Assembly (NCBI RefSeq): GCF_003241315.1
Contig: NZ_QFOZ01000009.1
Span: 1 to 38,421, forward strand
DNA: 38,421 bases
Reading direction: 5' to 3'
DNA from: Lawsonella clevelandensis
GTDB taxonomy: Bacteria > Actinomycetota > Actinomycetes > Mycobacteriales > Mycobacteriaceae
Shown here: positions 16,680-25,543 of the stretch, piece after piece
How positions within the stretch are numbered: position 1 is the stretch's first letter
Layout: every line of letters starts with the position of its first letter
Program-made: the position numbers and the translations under genes
Notes under the pieces: generated by a model
Told to the model about the DNA's origin: nothing
Databases searched by the model: none
The model's input: only the letters and a program-made list of their open reading frames with translations

Positions 16680-16943
16680 AGTCACCTTCTCATCGTTCCT
16701 TGTTTGACGGAAAATGTCACTTTTTGCTGCGGATATGTCACTGATTCACAGGATCGTTTCCCTTATATATGCGGGTGTTTGTGGGGTTGTAAGGGGGTTA
16801 ATGGGGGTGGAGAAAATAATTTTTAAAAATCTTTTTTCCTATATTTATGTACTCTGACCTGCTTATTTCCTAATAATGAGCAAAAGTAGCTCTCCAATAC
16901 TGTCGCGCTATTAGGCACACTAGTGCACACGAAAGGAGGGCAC
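16680..16943. promoter_or_regulatory. divergent promoter region, trmB operon / unknown operon
   Basis: About 260 bases between divergent starts, the middle strongly AT-rich (16812-16880). ATGTCACT occurs at 16714-16721 and again at 16735-16742, exactly two helical turns apart, within 65 bases of the trmB start, which suggests a protein-binding site. A TAATAAT stretch near 16872 could serve as a -10 for the plus-strand operon. No promoter can be assigned with confidence. Confidence 0.4.
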
Positions 16944-17705
16944 ATGTCTACGCGGTCTTCATACCCCTCACAGTCTGCTCAGGCTTCACGGTCTGCTCAG
17001 GCTATGCGATCTACCAGTGCACAGCAGTATGGTCCTGCTCAGGTTCCACTGCCGGCTCGCCCTTTGGCGCGTGCGCTCTTGTTAGCGCTGCAGTCGTGGC
17101 CGGGTATTACCAATGACGAGTGTGCTACGGGATGGGCGGGTGCTCTCCGGTCTGTCTGTACACGACCAGCGCTTATCGCTGTTACTGGCGATGGTTTTGG
17201 AGTAACTCCCCCTACGAATGGTTCCAAGACGCGTCCTCCGGTTGTGGTAGTAGCCCAGTATCTGCAGAAGCATCTTGTGCGGGAATTGGCTGCACAACAA
17301 CCTACTGAGGTCGTTTCTGGCTATCGCGGCGATACCCCTGTCATGTCCCCGGCGTCGTCTTTATCGGCGCAGTGCATTCCGGCGGCAACGTTTAAAGCTG
17401 GTGTGTATGGCTTGTGGCAGTCAGGCGGTAAGAGCGCATTGTCGCCACGGCAACGTGTGGGGGAGTGGCCGGATCTTGTGGTGCAGGTGGGGATAGCGCC
17501 GCCGCTTCCGCAGGATTACCCGGTTCCGCTTGTCCTCGCCCCTGTTGACTGGTCGGATCCAGAGATAGCTGCTCATACTTTGGCTTTGCGGTGTGCACGC
17601 GAACTATCCACGGAGAGAAGTGTTCTTCTTGCGATGAATGCGGCAGCAGGAAGTGGTTTCCAAACAGAAACATTGGAACTGATGTTGCGGAGGACAAATG
17701 GGTAG
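16944..17705 (+). CDS. unknown protein, first gene of coupled operon
   Basis: A 253-residue protein I do not recognise. The start at ATG 16944 is set by AAAGGAGG just upstream; the GTG at 16923 has none. The N-terminus is a Ser/Gln/Ala repeat-like tail (SAQASRSAQAMRS), followed by a folded region with LARALLLAL, ALIAVTGDG, VVVVAQYLQ, LVVQVGIAPP and PLVLAPVDW strands, then a helical end (ERSVLLAMNAAAGSG). No signal peptide or membrane segment is seen. The ALIAVTG strand followed by PPTNGSKTR loosely recalls a dynamin-like GTPase with its P-loop deleted (no GxxxxGK[ST]); this is only a suggestion. It overlaps the next gene by 8 bases (ATGGGTAG), so the two are translationally coupled. In M. tuberculosis two conserved hypothetical genes also lie between trmB and pckA, as I recall. 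Confidence 0.75.
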   Translation: MSTRSSYPSQSAQASRSAQAMRSTSAQQYGPAQVPLPARPLARALLLALQSWPGITNDECATGWAGALRSVCTRPALIAVTGDGFGVTPPTNGSKTRPPVVVVAQYLQKHLVRELAAQQPTEVVSGYRGDTPVMSPASSLSAQCIPAATFKAGVYGLWQSGGKSALSPRQRVGEWPDLVVQVGIAPPLPQDYPVPLVLAPVDWSDPEIAAHTLALRCARELSTERSVLLAMNAAAGSGFQTETLELMLRRTNG

Positions 17706-18513
17706 TGATGCGTGGGTACAAACGTGTACTCAAGTGGAAAAAGATTACCGCAAGAAACGCGATGAGAATCTCAGTGTTCAGCGGGTGCAGGTGCGAACTG
17801 CGATTGATCGGTGGATTCAGGAGGCACTGCCATCCGAGAATCAGCCGATGGAGCAGTGGAAGGAGCGCGCCTACGACACTATTCCGCTATTGCAGCTGGG
17901 TATTAGGGATAGTGTTCCGCCACGGTTGCGGAATGCTATAGCCCAGGATCTTGTGCGGGCTGTTGATGATGTCTCCCGCAGTCAGCAGGACATGGTGAAA
18001 AGTGTTCCTAACATTGCGCTTGATGTTGTGGCCCCAGCAGTCCTGTCGCTTGCGGCGGGTCTTGGTGTGGTACGCGGCGTTGTTCTTGTCTTGGACTATT
18101 CCGGGGTGAATGTGCATGGTTCCTGGTGGATCCTGGCAGCTGTTGTTGTGGGATTCATGTTTATGGGAATTGTGGCTATGCTGCGGTACCGGCAACACCA
18201 GGAAAAAATACGGAATCTGCTGGTGAGCGGAATCCGTGGTGATATGAATCGGCGTGTGGAAGAGCTTATGGCGCACTGGTTTTTCGCCAGTATCCCCTTT
18301 GACGAGCTACGGAGTCAGGGGTTTCCAGCTGACCGGGTTGTTCCGCGTCGTGTCGCGCTTATCCTCAAGCAGAATCAGCAACCACAATCTTCTAGTCCGG
18401 CAGCTCCTAGCCCGGCAGCTTCTAACCCAGTTTCGTGTAGTCCAGCTTCGTGTAGTTCTGTCGAAGAATCTCATGAAGAGGTAGCTGAGCCAGTGGAAGG
18501 GAACCTTTTATGA
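17698..18513 (+). CDS. unknown two-helix membrane protein, second gene of coupled operon
   Basis: A 271-residue protein with a charged, helical N-terminal ~100 residues, two hydrophobic segments (about residues 102-126 and 137-160), then a helical region and a low-complexity Ser/Pro/Ala/Cys tail (SSPAAPSPAAS..., with CSPASC). The domain order resembles the membrane-anchoring half of a bacterial dynamin-like protein, but no family can be named from sequence alone. The start has GGAGG five bases upstream and lies inside the end of the previous gene; its own stop overlaps a further ATG (ATGA at 18510). Such coupling suggests the products act together, probably at the cytoplasmic membrane. Confidence 0.75.
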   Translation: MGSDAWVQTCTQVEKDYRKKRDENLSVQRVQVRTAIDRWIQEALPSENQPMEQWKERAYDTIPLLQLGIRDSVPPRLRNAIAQDLVRAVDDVSRSQQDMVKSVPNIALDVVAPAVLSLAAGLGVVRGVVLVLDYSGVNVHGSWWILAAVVVGFMFMGIVAMLRYRQHQEKIRNLLVSGIRGDMNRRVEELMAHWFFASIPFDELRSQGFPADRVVPRRVALILKQNQQPQSSSPAAPSPAASNPVSCSPASCSSVEESHEEVAEPVEGNLL

Positions 18514-18626
18514 GTCCAGTGGTTTTCGTTAAGTCCCCAGTTAATTTCCCATCAAGTACAAGTTTCATCAGTGGCCCCGCCCGTGTGCGGCGGCTAATAG
18601 CAGCAGTATTTCCCAACAGAAAGTAG
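18510..18626 (+). CDS. possible 38-residue coupled small protein
   Basis: ATG 18510 overlaps the preceding stop as ATGA, has AAGGGA about nine bases upstream, and reads 38 codons to TAG at 18624-18626, thirteen bases before the next gene. The C-terminal half is basic (RVRRLIAAVFPNRK). The junctions are those of a real operon gene, but the length and lack of known homologues leave it unproven; it might only keep ribosomes coupled to the next gene. Confidence 0.4.
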   Translation: MSPVVFVKSPVNFPSSTSFISGPARVRRLIAAVFPNRK

Positions 18627-18639
18627 AGCGGAGAGCGTC

Positions 18640-19182
18640 ATGACCGATTTCGAGATTCCTTTTGACCCATGGCTTGGGTCTGCCTTTGTCGTCACCGATG
18701 CGATGGGAAACGAGTGGGTTCCTATCCCCATGAACGCCCCCATCGATCCGCAAACCGGCGAATATATTACCGATGAAGCGGTGTGTTGGGACTATGACAA
18801 CGAGTATGAGCCAGATATCACATTCTTCAATCCGGGTGAGATGACGACTGGTCCTACGCAAACTGTAGGAGTAGGACTTATTGATCCAACGGGGGAGGTA
18901 GGTGTTACCTCGTATGCCTCTAATGGGGACGAAATTATACGTCCCATTACCCATGGGGATATCGATGCATTACGTCCGGGTGAAATGTATATGGAACTTG
19001 GGAAGCTTTGTTTTGCCATAGAGATAGATGAAAACCACTGCGCAACCCTGGGTTATGAAGATGGCATGCTTGTCTTCAGCGATGAGGACGCGGATGGCAT
19101 TGTGGACCACCTGCAAAACATTTGTTTTGACGGAACTAATCAGCGTTGGCAGCTTCCGTACCCTCCGACGCTAGATGCGTAG
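18640..19182 (+). CDS. unknown acidic protein, last gene of operon before pckG
   Basis: A 180-residue, strongly acidic protein (many Asp/Glu, few Lys/Arg) with no signal peptide, membrane segment or known motif. It is rich in predicted beta-type segments (GSAFVVTDAMGNEWVPIP, QTVGVGLIDP, KLCFAIEID, GMLVFSDEDADG) with turn residues Gly/Asp/Pro between them. SDEDADGIVD is DxDxDG-like, an arrangement sometimes seen in calcium loops; this may be chance. GGAGA precedes the start. It follows the possible small ORF by 13 bases and ends 196 bases before pckG. Function unknown. Confidence 0.7.
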   Translation: MTDFEIPFDPWLGSAFVVTDAMGNEWVPIPMNAPIDPQTGEYITDEAVCWDYDNEYEPDITFFNPGEMTTGPTQTVGVGLIDPTGEVGVTSYASNGDEIIRPITHGDIDALRPGEMYMELGKLCFAIEIDENHCATLGYEDGMLVFSDEDADGIVDHLQNICFDGTNQRWQLPYPPTLDA

Positions 19183-19378
19183 AGTATCGATTAAGTAGCG
19201 TTTGACGTGCTTTTTATAGGAATACCTAACTGCACTTATATGAAGCCGTCACGAAAATATGTATTTTAAATCACATTGAGGGGGGAATGTTACCTCCAAA
19301 TCACTCAAGGAAGATGTGCTCTCATCGTCATTCGTTACTAACATGGAACATGACATCAATTACTTGTAGGAGTGACAG
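19183..19378 (+). promoter_or_regulatory. pckG upstream region
   Basis: A 196-base region with a TTGACG at 19202-19207 and AT-rich stretches, but no properly spaced -10 that I can defend. An imperfect dyad at 19276-19308 (TTGAG...CTCAA enclosing GAGG/CCTC) lies 70-100 bases before the start and may be regulatory. AGGAG at 19367-19371 is the ribosome site of pckG. Confidence 0.35.
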
Positions 19379-21211
19379 ATGACTGCAAAGACCATTCCAG
19401 GTTTCGAGGGAACCATCCCCACTGAGAATGAAAAAATCATTGACTTCGTCGCCCAGTGGGCCGAGGTTATGACCCCCGACCATGTCGTTTTCTGCGACGG
19501 ATCCCAGGAAGAATGGGACCGTCTAACCAAACAACTCGTTGACGGTGGCACTTTCACCCAGCTGAACCCCGAGAAGAAGCCGAACTCCTTCCTGGCTCTC
19601 TCCGATCCTGCTGACGTTGCTCGTGTTGAATCCCGCACCTTCATCTGCTCTGAGACCGAAGATGGCGCTGGCCCCACCAACCACTGGGCTGAGCCCAATG
19701 CAATGCGTAAAGAAATGCTCGAGCACTACAAGGGCTGTATGAAGGGCCGTACCATGTACGTCATCCCCTTCTGCATGGGTCCCCTTGGTGCCGACGATCC
19801 TAAGCTCGGTATTGAAATCTCTGACTCCGCTTACGTCGTTGTCTCCATGCGTATCATGACTCGCATGGGTGAAGCTGCTCTTGCCAAGATCGGCAAAGAC
19901 GGCGAATTCGTTCGTGGCGTCCACTCCGTTGGCGCACCTCTCGCCCCCGGCCAGAAAGACGTCGCCTGGCCCTGCAACGAGACCAAGTACATCACCCACT
20001 TCCCCGAGACCCGCGAAATCTGGTCCTTCGGCTCCGGTTACGGCGGAAACGCCCTCCTCGGCAAGAAGTGCTACGCCCTCCGTATCGCCTCTGTCATGGC
20101 TCGTGACGAAGGCTGGATGGCTGAGCACATGCTCATCCTGAAGCTCACCTCCCCCGAAGGCAAGGCCTACTACATCTGCGCCGCCTTCCCGTCTGCATGT
20201 GGCAAGACCAACCTCGCCATGCTGCAGCCGACCATCCCCGGCTGGAAGGCTGAGGTCGTTGGCGATGACATTTCCTGGATGCGCTTCGGTGAAGATGGCC
20301 GCCTCTACGCCGTCAACCCCGAGAACGGCTTCTTCGGTGTTGCCCCCGGCACCAACTACGACTCCAACCCGAACGCCATGCGTTCCATGGAGCCCGGCAA
20401 CTGCATCTTCACCAACGTTGCCCTCACCGATGACGGCGACGTCTGGTGGGAAGACATGAGCGAGCCGCCGGCACACCTCACCGACTGGCACGGCAACGAC
20501 TGGACCCCTGCTTCCGACGTTACCGCCGCTCACCCGAACTCCCGCTACACTGTGCCGATTACCCAGTGCCCAGTTACCGCTGCAGAGTTCAACGACCCCA
20601 AGGGCGTTCCGGTTTCCGCCATGCTCTTCGGTGGCCGTCGCCCCGACACCGTTCCGCTGGTTTCCGAAGCATACAGCTGGAACCACGGCGTTTACATTGG
20701 CGCCACCCTCTCCTCCGGCCAGACCGCTGCTGCTGAGGGCAAGGTTGGCTCCATCCGCCGCGACCCCATGGCCATGATCCCCTTCATCGGCTACAACGTT
20801 GGCGACTACCTCCAGCACTGGATTGACATGGGAGAAAAGGGCGGCGACAAGATGCCCAAGATCTTCTACGTCAACTGGTTCCGCAAGAATGACGATGGCA
20901 AGTTCCTCTGGCCAGGATTCGGCGACAACAGCCGTGTCCTCAAGTGGATCGTTGACCGTCTTGAAGGCCGCGTCGAAGCTGACAACACCATCGTCGGCCA
21001 GACCGCCCGCGTTGAGGATCTCGACCTCACCGGCCTCGAAGGCTACACTGAGGATGACGTTAAGGCTGCCCTCGCTGTTCACAAGGCTGACTGGGAGCGC
21101 GAGCTTCCCGACCTCGATGCCTGGTTCAAGAAACTCGGCCCGAAGGTTCCGCAGGAAGTTCTCGACGAGTACGAGGCTCTCAAGCAGCGTATTGCCGACG
21201 CCAAGAACTAG
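19379..21211 (+). CDS. pckG: phosphoenolpyruvate carboxykinase (GTP)
   Basis: Converts oxaloacetate and GTP to phosphoenolpyruvate, CO2 and GDP, the first committed step of gluconeogenesis, and runs in reverse in anaplerosis. The 610-residue length is standard. The GTP-class signature FPSACGKTNLAM is at 270-281, with reactive C274 and P-loop K276/T277; GDDISWMRF follows as the second metal/phosphate segment, and RRDPMAMIPFIGYN and NWFRKNDDGKFLWPGF are conserved nucleotide-site segments. Codon choice is strikingly biased (C-ending codons, AAG, CTC), indicating high expression. AGGAG lies seven bases upstream of ATG. From memory, pckA follows the mmpL3/trmB region in mycobacteria as well. A perfect 17-bp hairpin ends the transcript. 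Confidence 0.97.
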   Translation: MTAKTIPGFEGTIPTENEKIIDFVAQWAEVMTPDHVVFCDGSQEEWDRLTKQLVDGGTFTQLNPEKKPNSFLALSDPADVARVESRTFICSETEDGAGPTNHWAEPNAMRKEMLEHYKGCMKGRTMYVIPFCMGPLGADDPKLGIEISDSAYVVVSMRIMTRMGEAALAKIGKDGEFVRGVHSVGAPLAPGQKDVAWPCNETKYITHFPETREIWSFGSGYGGNALLGKKCYALRIASVMARDEGWMAEHMLILKLTSPEGKAYYICAAFPSACGKTNLAMLQPTIPGWKAEVVGDDISWMRFGEDGRLYAVNPENGFFGVAPGTNYDSNPNAMRSMEPGNCIFTNVALTDDGDVWWEDMSEPPAHLTDWHGNDWTPASDVTAAHPNSRYTVPITQCPVTAAEFNDPKGVPVSAMLFGGRRPDTVPLVSEAYSWNHGVYIGATLSSGQTAAAEGKVGSIRRDPMAMIPFIGYNVGDYLQHWIDMGEKGGDKMPKIFYVNWFRKNDDGKFLWPGFGDNSRVLKWIVDRLEGRVEADNTIVGQTARVEDLDLTGLEGYTEDDVKAALAVHKADWERELPDLDAWFKKLGPKVPQEVLDEYEALKQRIADAKN

Positions 21212-21265
21212 TTACATGTGTTGAGTCTCTAGGGTTTACCCCTGAGAACGATACATAGTAAGAAA

Positions 21266-21303
21266 ATAGTGCCCTCCACTACTGATGTAGTGGAGGGCAC
21301 TAT
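21266..21303. terminator. strong hairpin after pckG
   Basis: A perfect 17-bp stem (21266-21282 with 21287-21303) and a 4-base loop, with an A-rich flank on the left and no T-run on the right. It isolates pckG from the DUF4185 gene. On the minus strand the flank gives a T-rich tail, so it is symmetrical in principle. Confidence 0.75.
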
Positions 21304-21359
21304 CGCTACAATATAGGCGCTACAGTACAGACGGTTGTACCGCTCATAAGGAGAATATC

Positions 21360-22902
21360 GTGCGCTCACAGAGCATCGGCAGTACAAGCATCGCTGCCGC
21401 TCTCACTGTCACACTTATATCCGGGTTTTTCTTTGCCCCCACCACTCCTGCTTCTGCCGCAGAAACCCTTGAACCACCCCTCATCATTGAGGACCCCGTT
21501 ACCGCTGCCCAAGCTGGATACCCGAGCGCCACAGAAATTGCGCAGCGTGAACGAGAACGCCATGAGCACCCAGAAAAACCCGATGATGGTAAGAACCACA
21601 ATGGTAAGAAGCATTCAGATATTCCGAATGCTATCCACCGCCTGAAAGGGCTCATTTTCCCCGACCGTCTCTTCCATCGGGATCTCTCCAAATTCGATCC
21701 CCTTCACATCGTCTATCTCCCTCCTCGTGCGGGAAAAGAACTTATCCCTAAACCTGTCAAAGTAGCGCGTCAAAGTATCTCGCGTGCGCATATCACTCTT
21801 ACTCTGGGACCCCATACCAGTGCCCCTATTATCAGATCTCGAGATGCACAAGTTGTGGGCAAACCACTTGTTGGAGTTGGGGCTGCTAATAGTGTTTCCC
21901 GCGATGCTGGTATTTGGAGCTCCGATCTAGGAATTACCTGGAGTACTGGTGATGGCCGTACCCTTATCGCATTCGGTGATAACTATGGTCCTGGGCACTT
22001 TGGTCCCTTCAGCCGTTTCCGCGGGTCGGCTTTAGCGTGGGCAGATACTCGTAATCCCTACAATGTTCGCACCACCAAATTCTTTACTGGTTTTGAAAAT
22101 AAGGCCGAAGAAATTGTTGATTGTGGACATGGTAAACACAATGAACTATCGAAGATTCCCACCGCGGCACTGTCCATCAACGGAGTTCAGTATATTGACT
22201 TCATGTCTGTCCGTAGTTGGGGAAATCCGGGGCAGTGGGTAACTAACTTCTCCCATATCTATAAGTCCTACGACTATGGCACTACCTGGCTTCCCACCAG
22301 TATTCACCGGACGAACAAGGACGGCTTTAAGAACTTCCAAATGGGTGCTTTTGTGAAGTACGGGAAGTATGTCTACGAATTCGGTACCCCTAGTGGCCGC
22401 ATGGGGGACGGTTATATTTCCCGTGTCCGCATTGAGGATTTTGAGGATCTAGACTCCTGGGAATACTGGGATGGAGAGGACTGGGTCCAGGGGGATCCGT
22501 CTGCAGCATATCCTGTTATCCCTGGTAGAGCATCCGAAATGTCTGTGCAATGGAATCCTCGTATTAAGCGTTTCATGTTGCTTACTCTTGGCAGTGGGGA
22601 CAACATTTATCTGCGGTACTCGAAGGACCTTATTAACTGGACTAATCGGTACACTCTTATTCCGAGCCAGGGGGGCAAAACTCTATAACCCCTACTTCCT
22701 TCCCAATCAGAGTGGATACACTGTTTTCTTCACGATCTCCTCGTGGGTGCCGTACCAAGTGTCAACAATAAAAGCGACGCTCCCTAACGTCAGGAAAGTG
22801 GAAAAGCTACCTTACATCTACACTCCGGAAGATATTCGACAGAAAGCGTCGAAGTACTTCCCGCACGCTTTCCCGCCGCCACACCCTGCCAGTATTAACT
22901 AA
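21360..22902 (+). pseudogene. DUF4185 secreted protein, frameshifted at a G6 run
   Basis: An exported protein of the DUF4185 family, which has a beta-propeller-like fold related to glycoside hydrolases and sialidases. It starts at GTG 21360 with AAGGAG six bases upstream and a signal peptide (IAAALTVTLISGFFF, cleavage near PASA). Family segments include TLIAFGDNYGPGHFGPFSRF, GSALAWADTRNP and MGAFVKYGKYVYEFGTPSGR. The frame stops at 22688 after 442 residues, but the conserved C-terminus (YNPYFLPNQSGYTVFF, SSWVPYQVSTIKATLP) continues one frame over to TAA at 22900-22902. The shift maps to a run of six G at 22670-22675: five would restore a continuous ~513-residue protein. This could be a fixed mutation, a slippage switch, or a sequencing error. 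As written, the last ~75 residues are lost. Confidence 0.85.
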
Positions 22903-22906
22903 CGGG

Positions 22907-22926
22907 CGCACTGGCTGCCCAGTGCG
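22907..22926. terminator. hairpin between convergent genes
   Basis: CGCACTGG (22907-22914) pairs with CCAGTGCG (22919-22926) across a 4-base loop, filling the 24-base gap between the DUF4185 and membrane-protein genes. Probably bidirectional. Confidence 0.6.
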
Positions 22927-24945
22927 TTATAGTGTTCTGCTGCTGTTGGCGTGTTTACGGTCTTTGATAATAAGCCAGAACATGGCCACATAGCTCACCA
23001 CGATCAGCAGAAGCCAGATAACGTGGGCGGTAAAAGCTAGTGACCACTCCCAATGCGTTGGCGCATAACTGTGGCTTACAGTGCCGGGTACTCGGTAAAG
23101 AGTAAGGTCCGGTGCCGTCACCAGTGGTTCCAAACCGCGTAGCGCATTGCGGAATTCAAAAGTGTCTGGGACTGCGGGCGCAACAGTGTGCTCAATAAGT
23201 ACCCAGCGCACTCCCAGAGCAGCTAGGGTTTCTGCTGGCGCGCCCTCTAAAAGAGCCTGGTTAACCTGGTCTGCACGCGTTTCTTCATGGGCAGGCGAGG
23301 GCGGTGACGTCGTTGACGTAGATGAGGGAGACGAAACAGGTGTAACTGGCGTAATGGGTGAAGCCTGCGGAGCAGAGGAATTGTCCTGCTCCTGCGTATC
23401 GTCTGACGGGTTAGTCTTTTCCTCGGTGGAGTAGTCTGCCTCTAGCGGGCGCGCATTACTTGTTAAAACCTCAACGGGAACAAGATAAGGTGCGGGATCG
23501 TGTACTGGGCGGTTGTTGCCGCCCTCAAAAATACGTGTATGCCCACTGGGGAGCACCATCATGTCGCCGTCACTATCGTGGACTGCTTTGAGGATCTCAT
23601 TCCAGGACGAAGAGTAGGAAACGGGCTGCAGATGCTGTCCGGTTGCGATGGGTGCGTCCGGTAGCAGAAGAATAATGAGGACGCACAGTAATGCTGTGGT
23701 GGTGCGGGCATCAATGCGCTTCCCGAAGAGGGTGTGCCGGTAGCTGAATTCGTAGATGGCGCGGGCGCAGGAACTTACCAGGACCGCATAGATGGGCATA
23801 ATAAGCGCCATCCATTTGTGGGCGTCGCGGAAAAGTTCCGTCCCCGGAATATGTTCTGCAAGCCACTCGGCGGCGTGCAGGCCAACGGGGTAGGAGAAGA
23901 ATGTGATAATTAGGAGTCCTAGAATGCCGGCCCCCACCCACATATATACCAGGTGGCGTGTCTTGGATCTGCGGAAACGCCATATTCCAATGCTGAGTAG
24001 TACAAGCTGGATAACAAGCGCAATAAAAACAAAAAACGTGGAGCGGCTGGCGGGGACAGCATCCGCATTCCAGATACCGCCCAGTCCCAGGAGAGAAAAG
24101 AAGGTACTGAGGGACCCTAGGGGCCCCTCTCCGCGAGCGGCATAGGTAGGAATATCGGCGCTGCTCGCAAACGAGGCGGAACCATACTTTACGACATGCA
24201 AAATAGTGGGGTAGAGCCAGGGGAGAATAACGAGTAGATCGATCCCCAGTATGGTAAGGAGTCACTGCCAATACTTTAGCGGGGTGGAGGTGTGGTCAAT
24301 GGCTAGGCGTAGTTCAGAAACATCAATGGGACGTTTCGGAAGCCCCACTGAAAGTAGGGCAAAGAGGATGCCCATAATGGCTCCAGTGGGGGTAAACCCG
24401 GCTAGTGCCATTGATGCGGTTAATGCGGCCCAGGCAGTGAGGCGTGTGTAGTGGCCGGTGGACATCACCATTGTTCCGGTAAGGGCTATCCAGGGGAGCG
24501 CACCGTAACACAAAAGAAGTGACCAGTGTCCTTGCAGGAGACGCTCTACCACGAAGGGGTTCCAGATGCCGAAGGTGGCGGCCGCAAGTCCCTGGGTGAG
24601 GGCTTGGCCACGTGTGGCGGGGAAAAGAAAATACCACCCCAATCCGGCGGCGCCTAAACCTGCGAAGATAAGAGCGAGGAAGAGAAGAATTTTTACTGCC
24701 AGGCCGCCATCCATGAAGTGGGAAACGATAGCAATAAACGTGTCTTGGGGAACTGAGCATGACAGGGTATCGCCAATTCCCAGTGCGGAGGGAGTGATGT
24801 AGGAGTGCGGTGTGGATACTCCGCCACGCGTCAGCAGGTATCCGTTTGTGAAAAGTGGCCAGAGGAGTGCTGAGGTAATAGCAATACACCACAGTGTGAC
24901 CCAACCCAGGGCACCATTAACGGAGCGTAGTGCTCTTTGCGACAT
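22927..24945 (-). pseudogene. polytopic membrane protein interrupted by one in-frame TGA
   Basis: A membrane protein with about ten or more hydrophobic segments that would be 672 codons long. An in-frame TGA at 24262-24264 cuts it after residue 227 (...TPLKYWQ), yet the same frame continues at once with hydrophobic, family-like sequence (LLTILGIDLLVILPWLYP...) to a normal stop at 22927. The N-terminal part has the NPFVVERLLQGHW ... LLLCYGALPW pattern seen in envelope GT-C-like or AftD-like membrane proteins of Mycobacteriales; a Ser/Thr/Pro-rich extracytoplasmic linker lies near residues 480-540. A TGG-to-TGA change (Trp) is the simplest explanation, giving YWQW. A TTG at 24201 could restart translation, but no ribosome site is evident. 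It lies downstream of the universal stress gene and probably belongs to the same operon. Function uncertain. Confidence 0.75.
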
Positions 24946-24999
24946 GTCGTACCGTAGTATTCCTTATGCTTCAGTATTCCTGCTTTACCTGCTTCATTC

Positions 25000-25476
25000 C
25001 TATGCTTCGGGCGGAACAATAAGGACTGGGCGGTGCCCGTGTTTCAACACGCGATCCGCCACGGAGGGGTGCATGAGTTCCTGGAATCCAGTACGGCCAT
25101 GCGTGCCAGTGACAATAAGATCAGCATCAAGTTCGTCAGCAGCCTTGGTGATGGCATTCCACACGCTGGTGGTGTATTCCACCAGGTAACTTTCAGTATG
25201 GGTAATGCCGTTTTCCCGGGCGAGTTTTTCGCCTTCAAAGGCGAAATTCCGGGCGTCTGTAAGGCCGGGATCCTCCACCATTTTTTCGGAGTCCCAATCC
25301 GGCTGGACTAAACCACCCATACTGGAAGCACGCGTGGCCTGCATCTGTACAGCCTGCCAGGCGGTGAGGAGGATGACGCGTTCCTCGTGAATGAATGTGG
25401 AGACAATGGATACTGCTCGTTTTGCCTGGCGGGAACCATCATAGGCAATAAGAACAACACGGTCTGTGGCAGTCAT
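25000..25476 (-). CDS. single-domain universal stress protein
   Basis: A 158-residue Usp-family protein: VLIAYDGSRQAKRAV at the N-terminus and LIVTGTHGRTGFQELMHPSVADRVL at the end. The ATP motif G-2X-G-9X-G(S/T) is partly altered: G124 and G127 are present, but the third glycine position is P137 followed by S138, so ATP binding is less certain than for the tandem Usp at 5.1 kb. AAAGGAG precedes the ATG. It lies 67 bases after a lipoprotein gene and 54 bases before the membrane-protein pseudogene, all on the minus strand. Confidence 0.9.
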   Translation of the reverse strand: MTATDRVVLIAYDGSRQAKRAVSIVSTFIHEERVILLTAWQAVQMQATRASSMGGLVQPDWDSEKMVEDPGLTDARNFAFEGEKLARENGITHTESYLVEYTTSVWNAITKAADELDADLIVTGTHGRTGFQELMHPSVADRVLKHGHRPVLIVPPEA

Positions 25477-25543
25477 GAAGGGTCTCCTTTACGAGAATCG
25501 TCCGGAACTGTCTAAGCCCGATTCTATAGAAAATATGTGAACC

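Noticed and set aside
19523..21082. 519-codon open frame antisense to pckG
   Set aside because: pckG is unmistakable and codon-biased; the antisense frame is a by-product of its C-ending codons and has no family motif or ribosome site.
23711..24271. 186-codon minus frame overlapping the TGA of the membrane protein
   Set aside because: Considered as a frameshifted continuation, but the original frame continues directly after the TGA with hydrophobic, family-like residues, so the lesion is a nonsense codon and not a shift.
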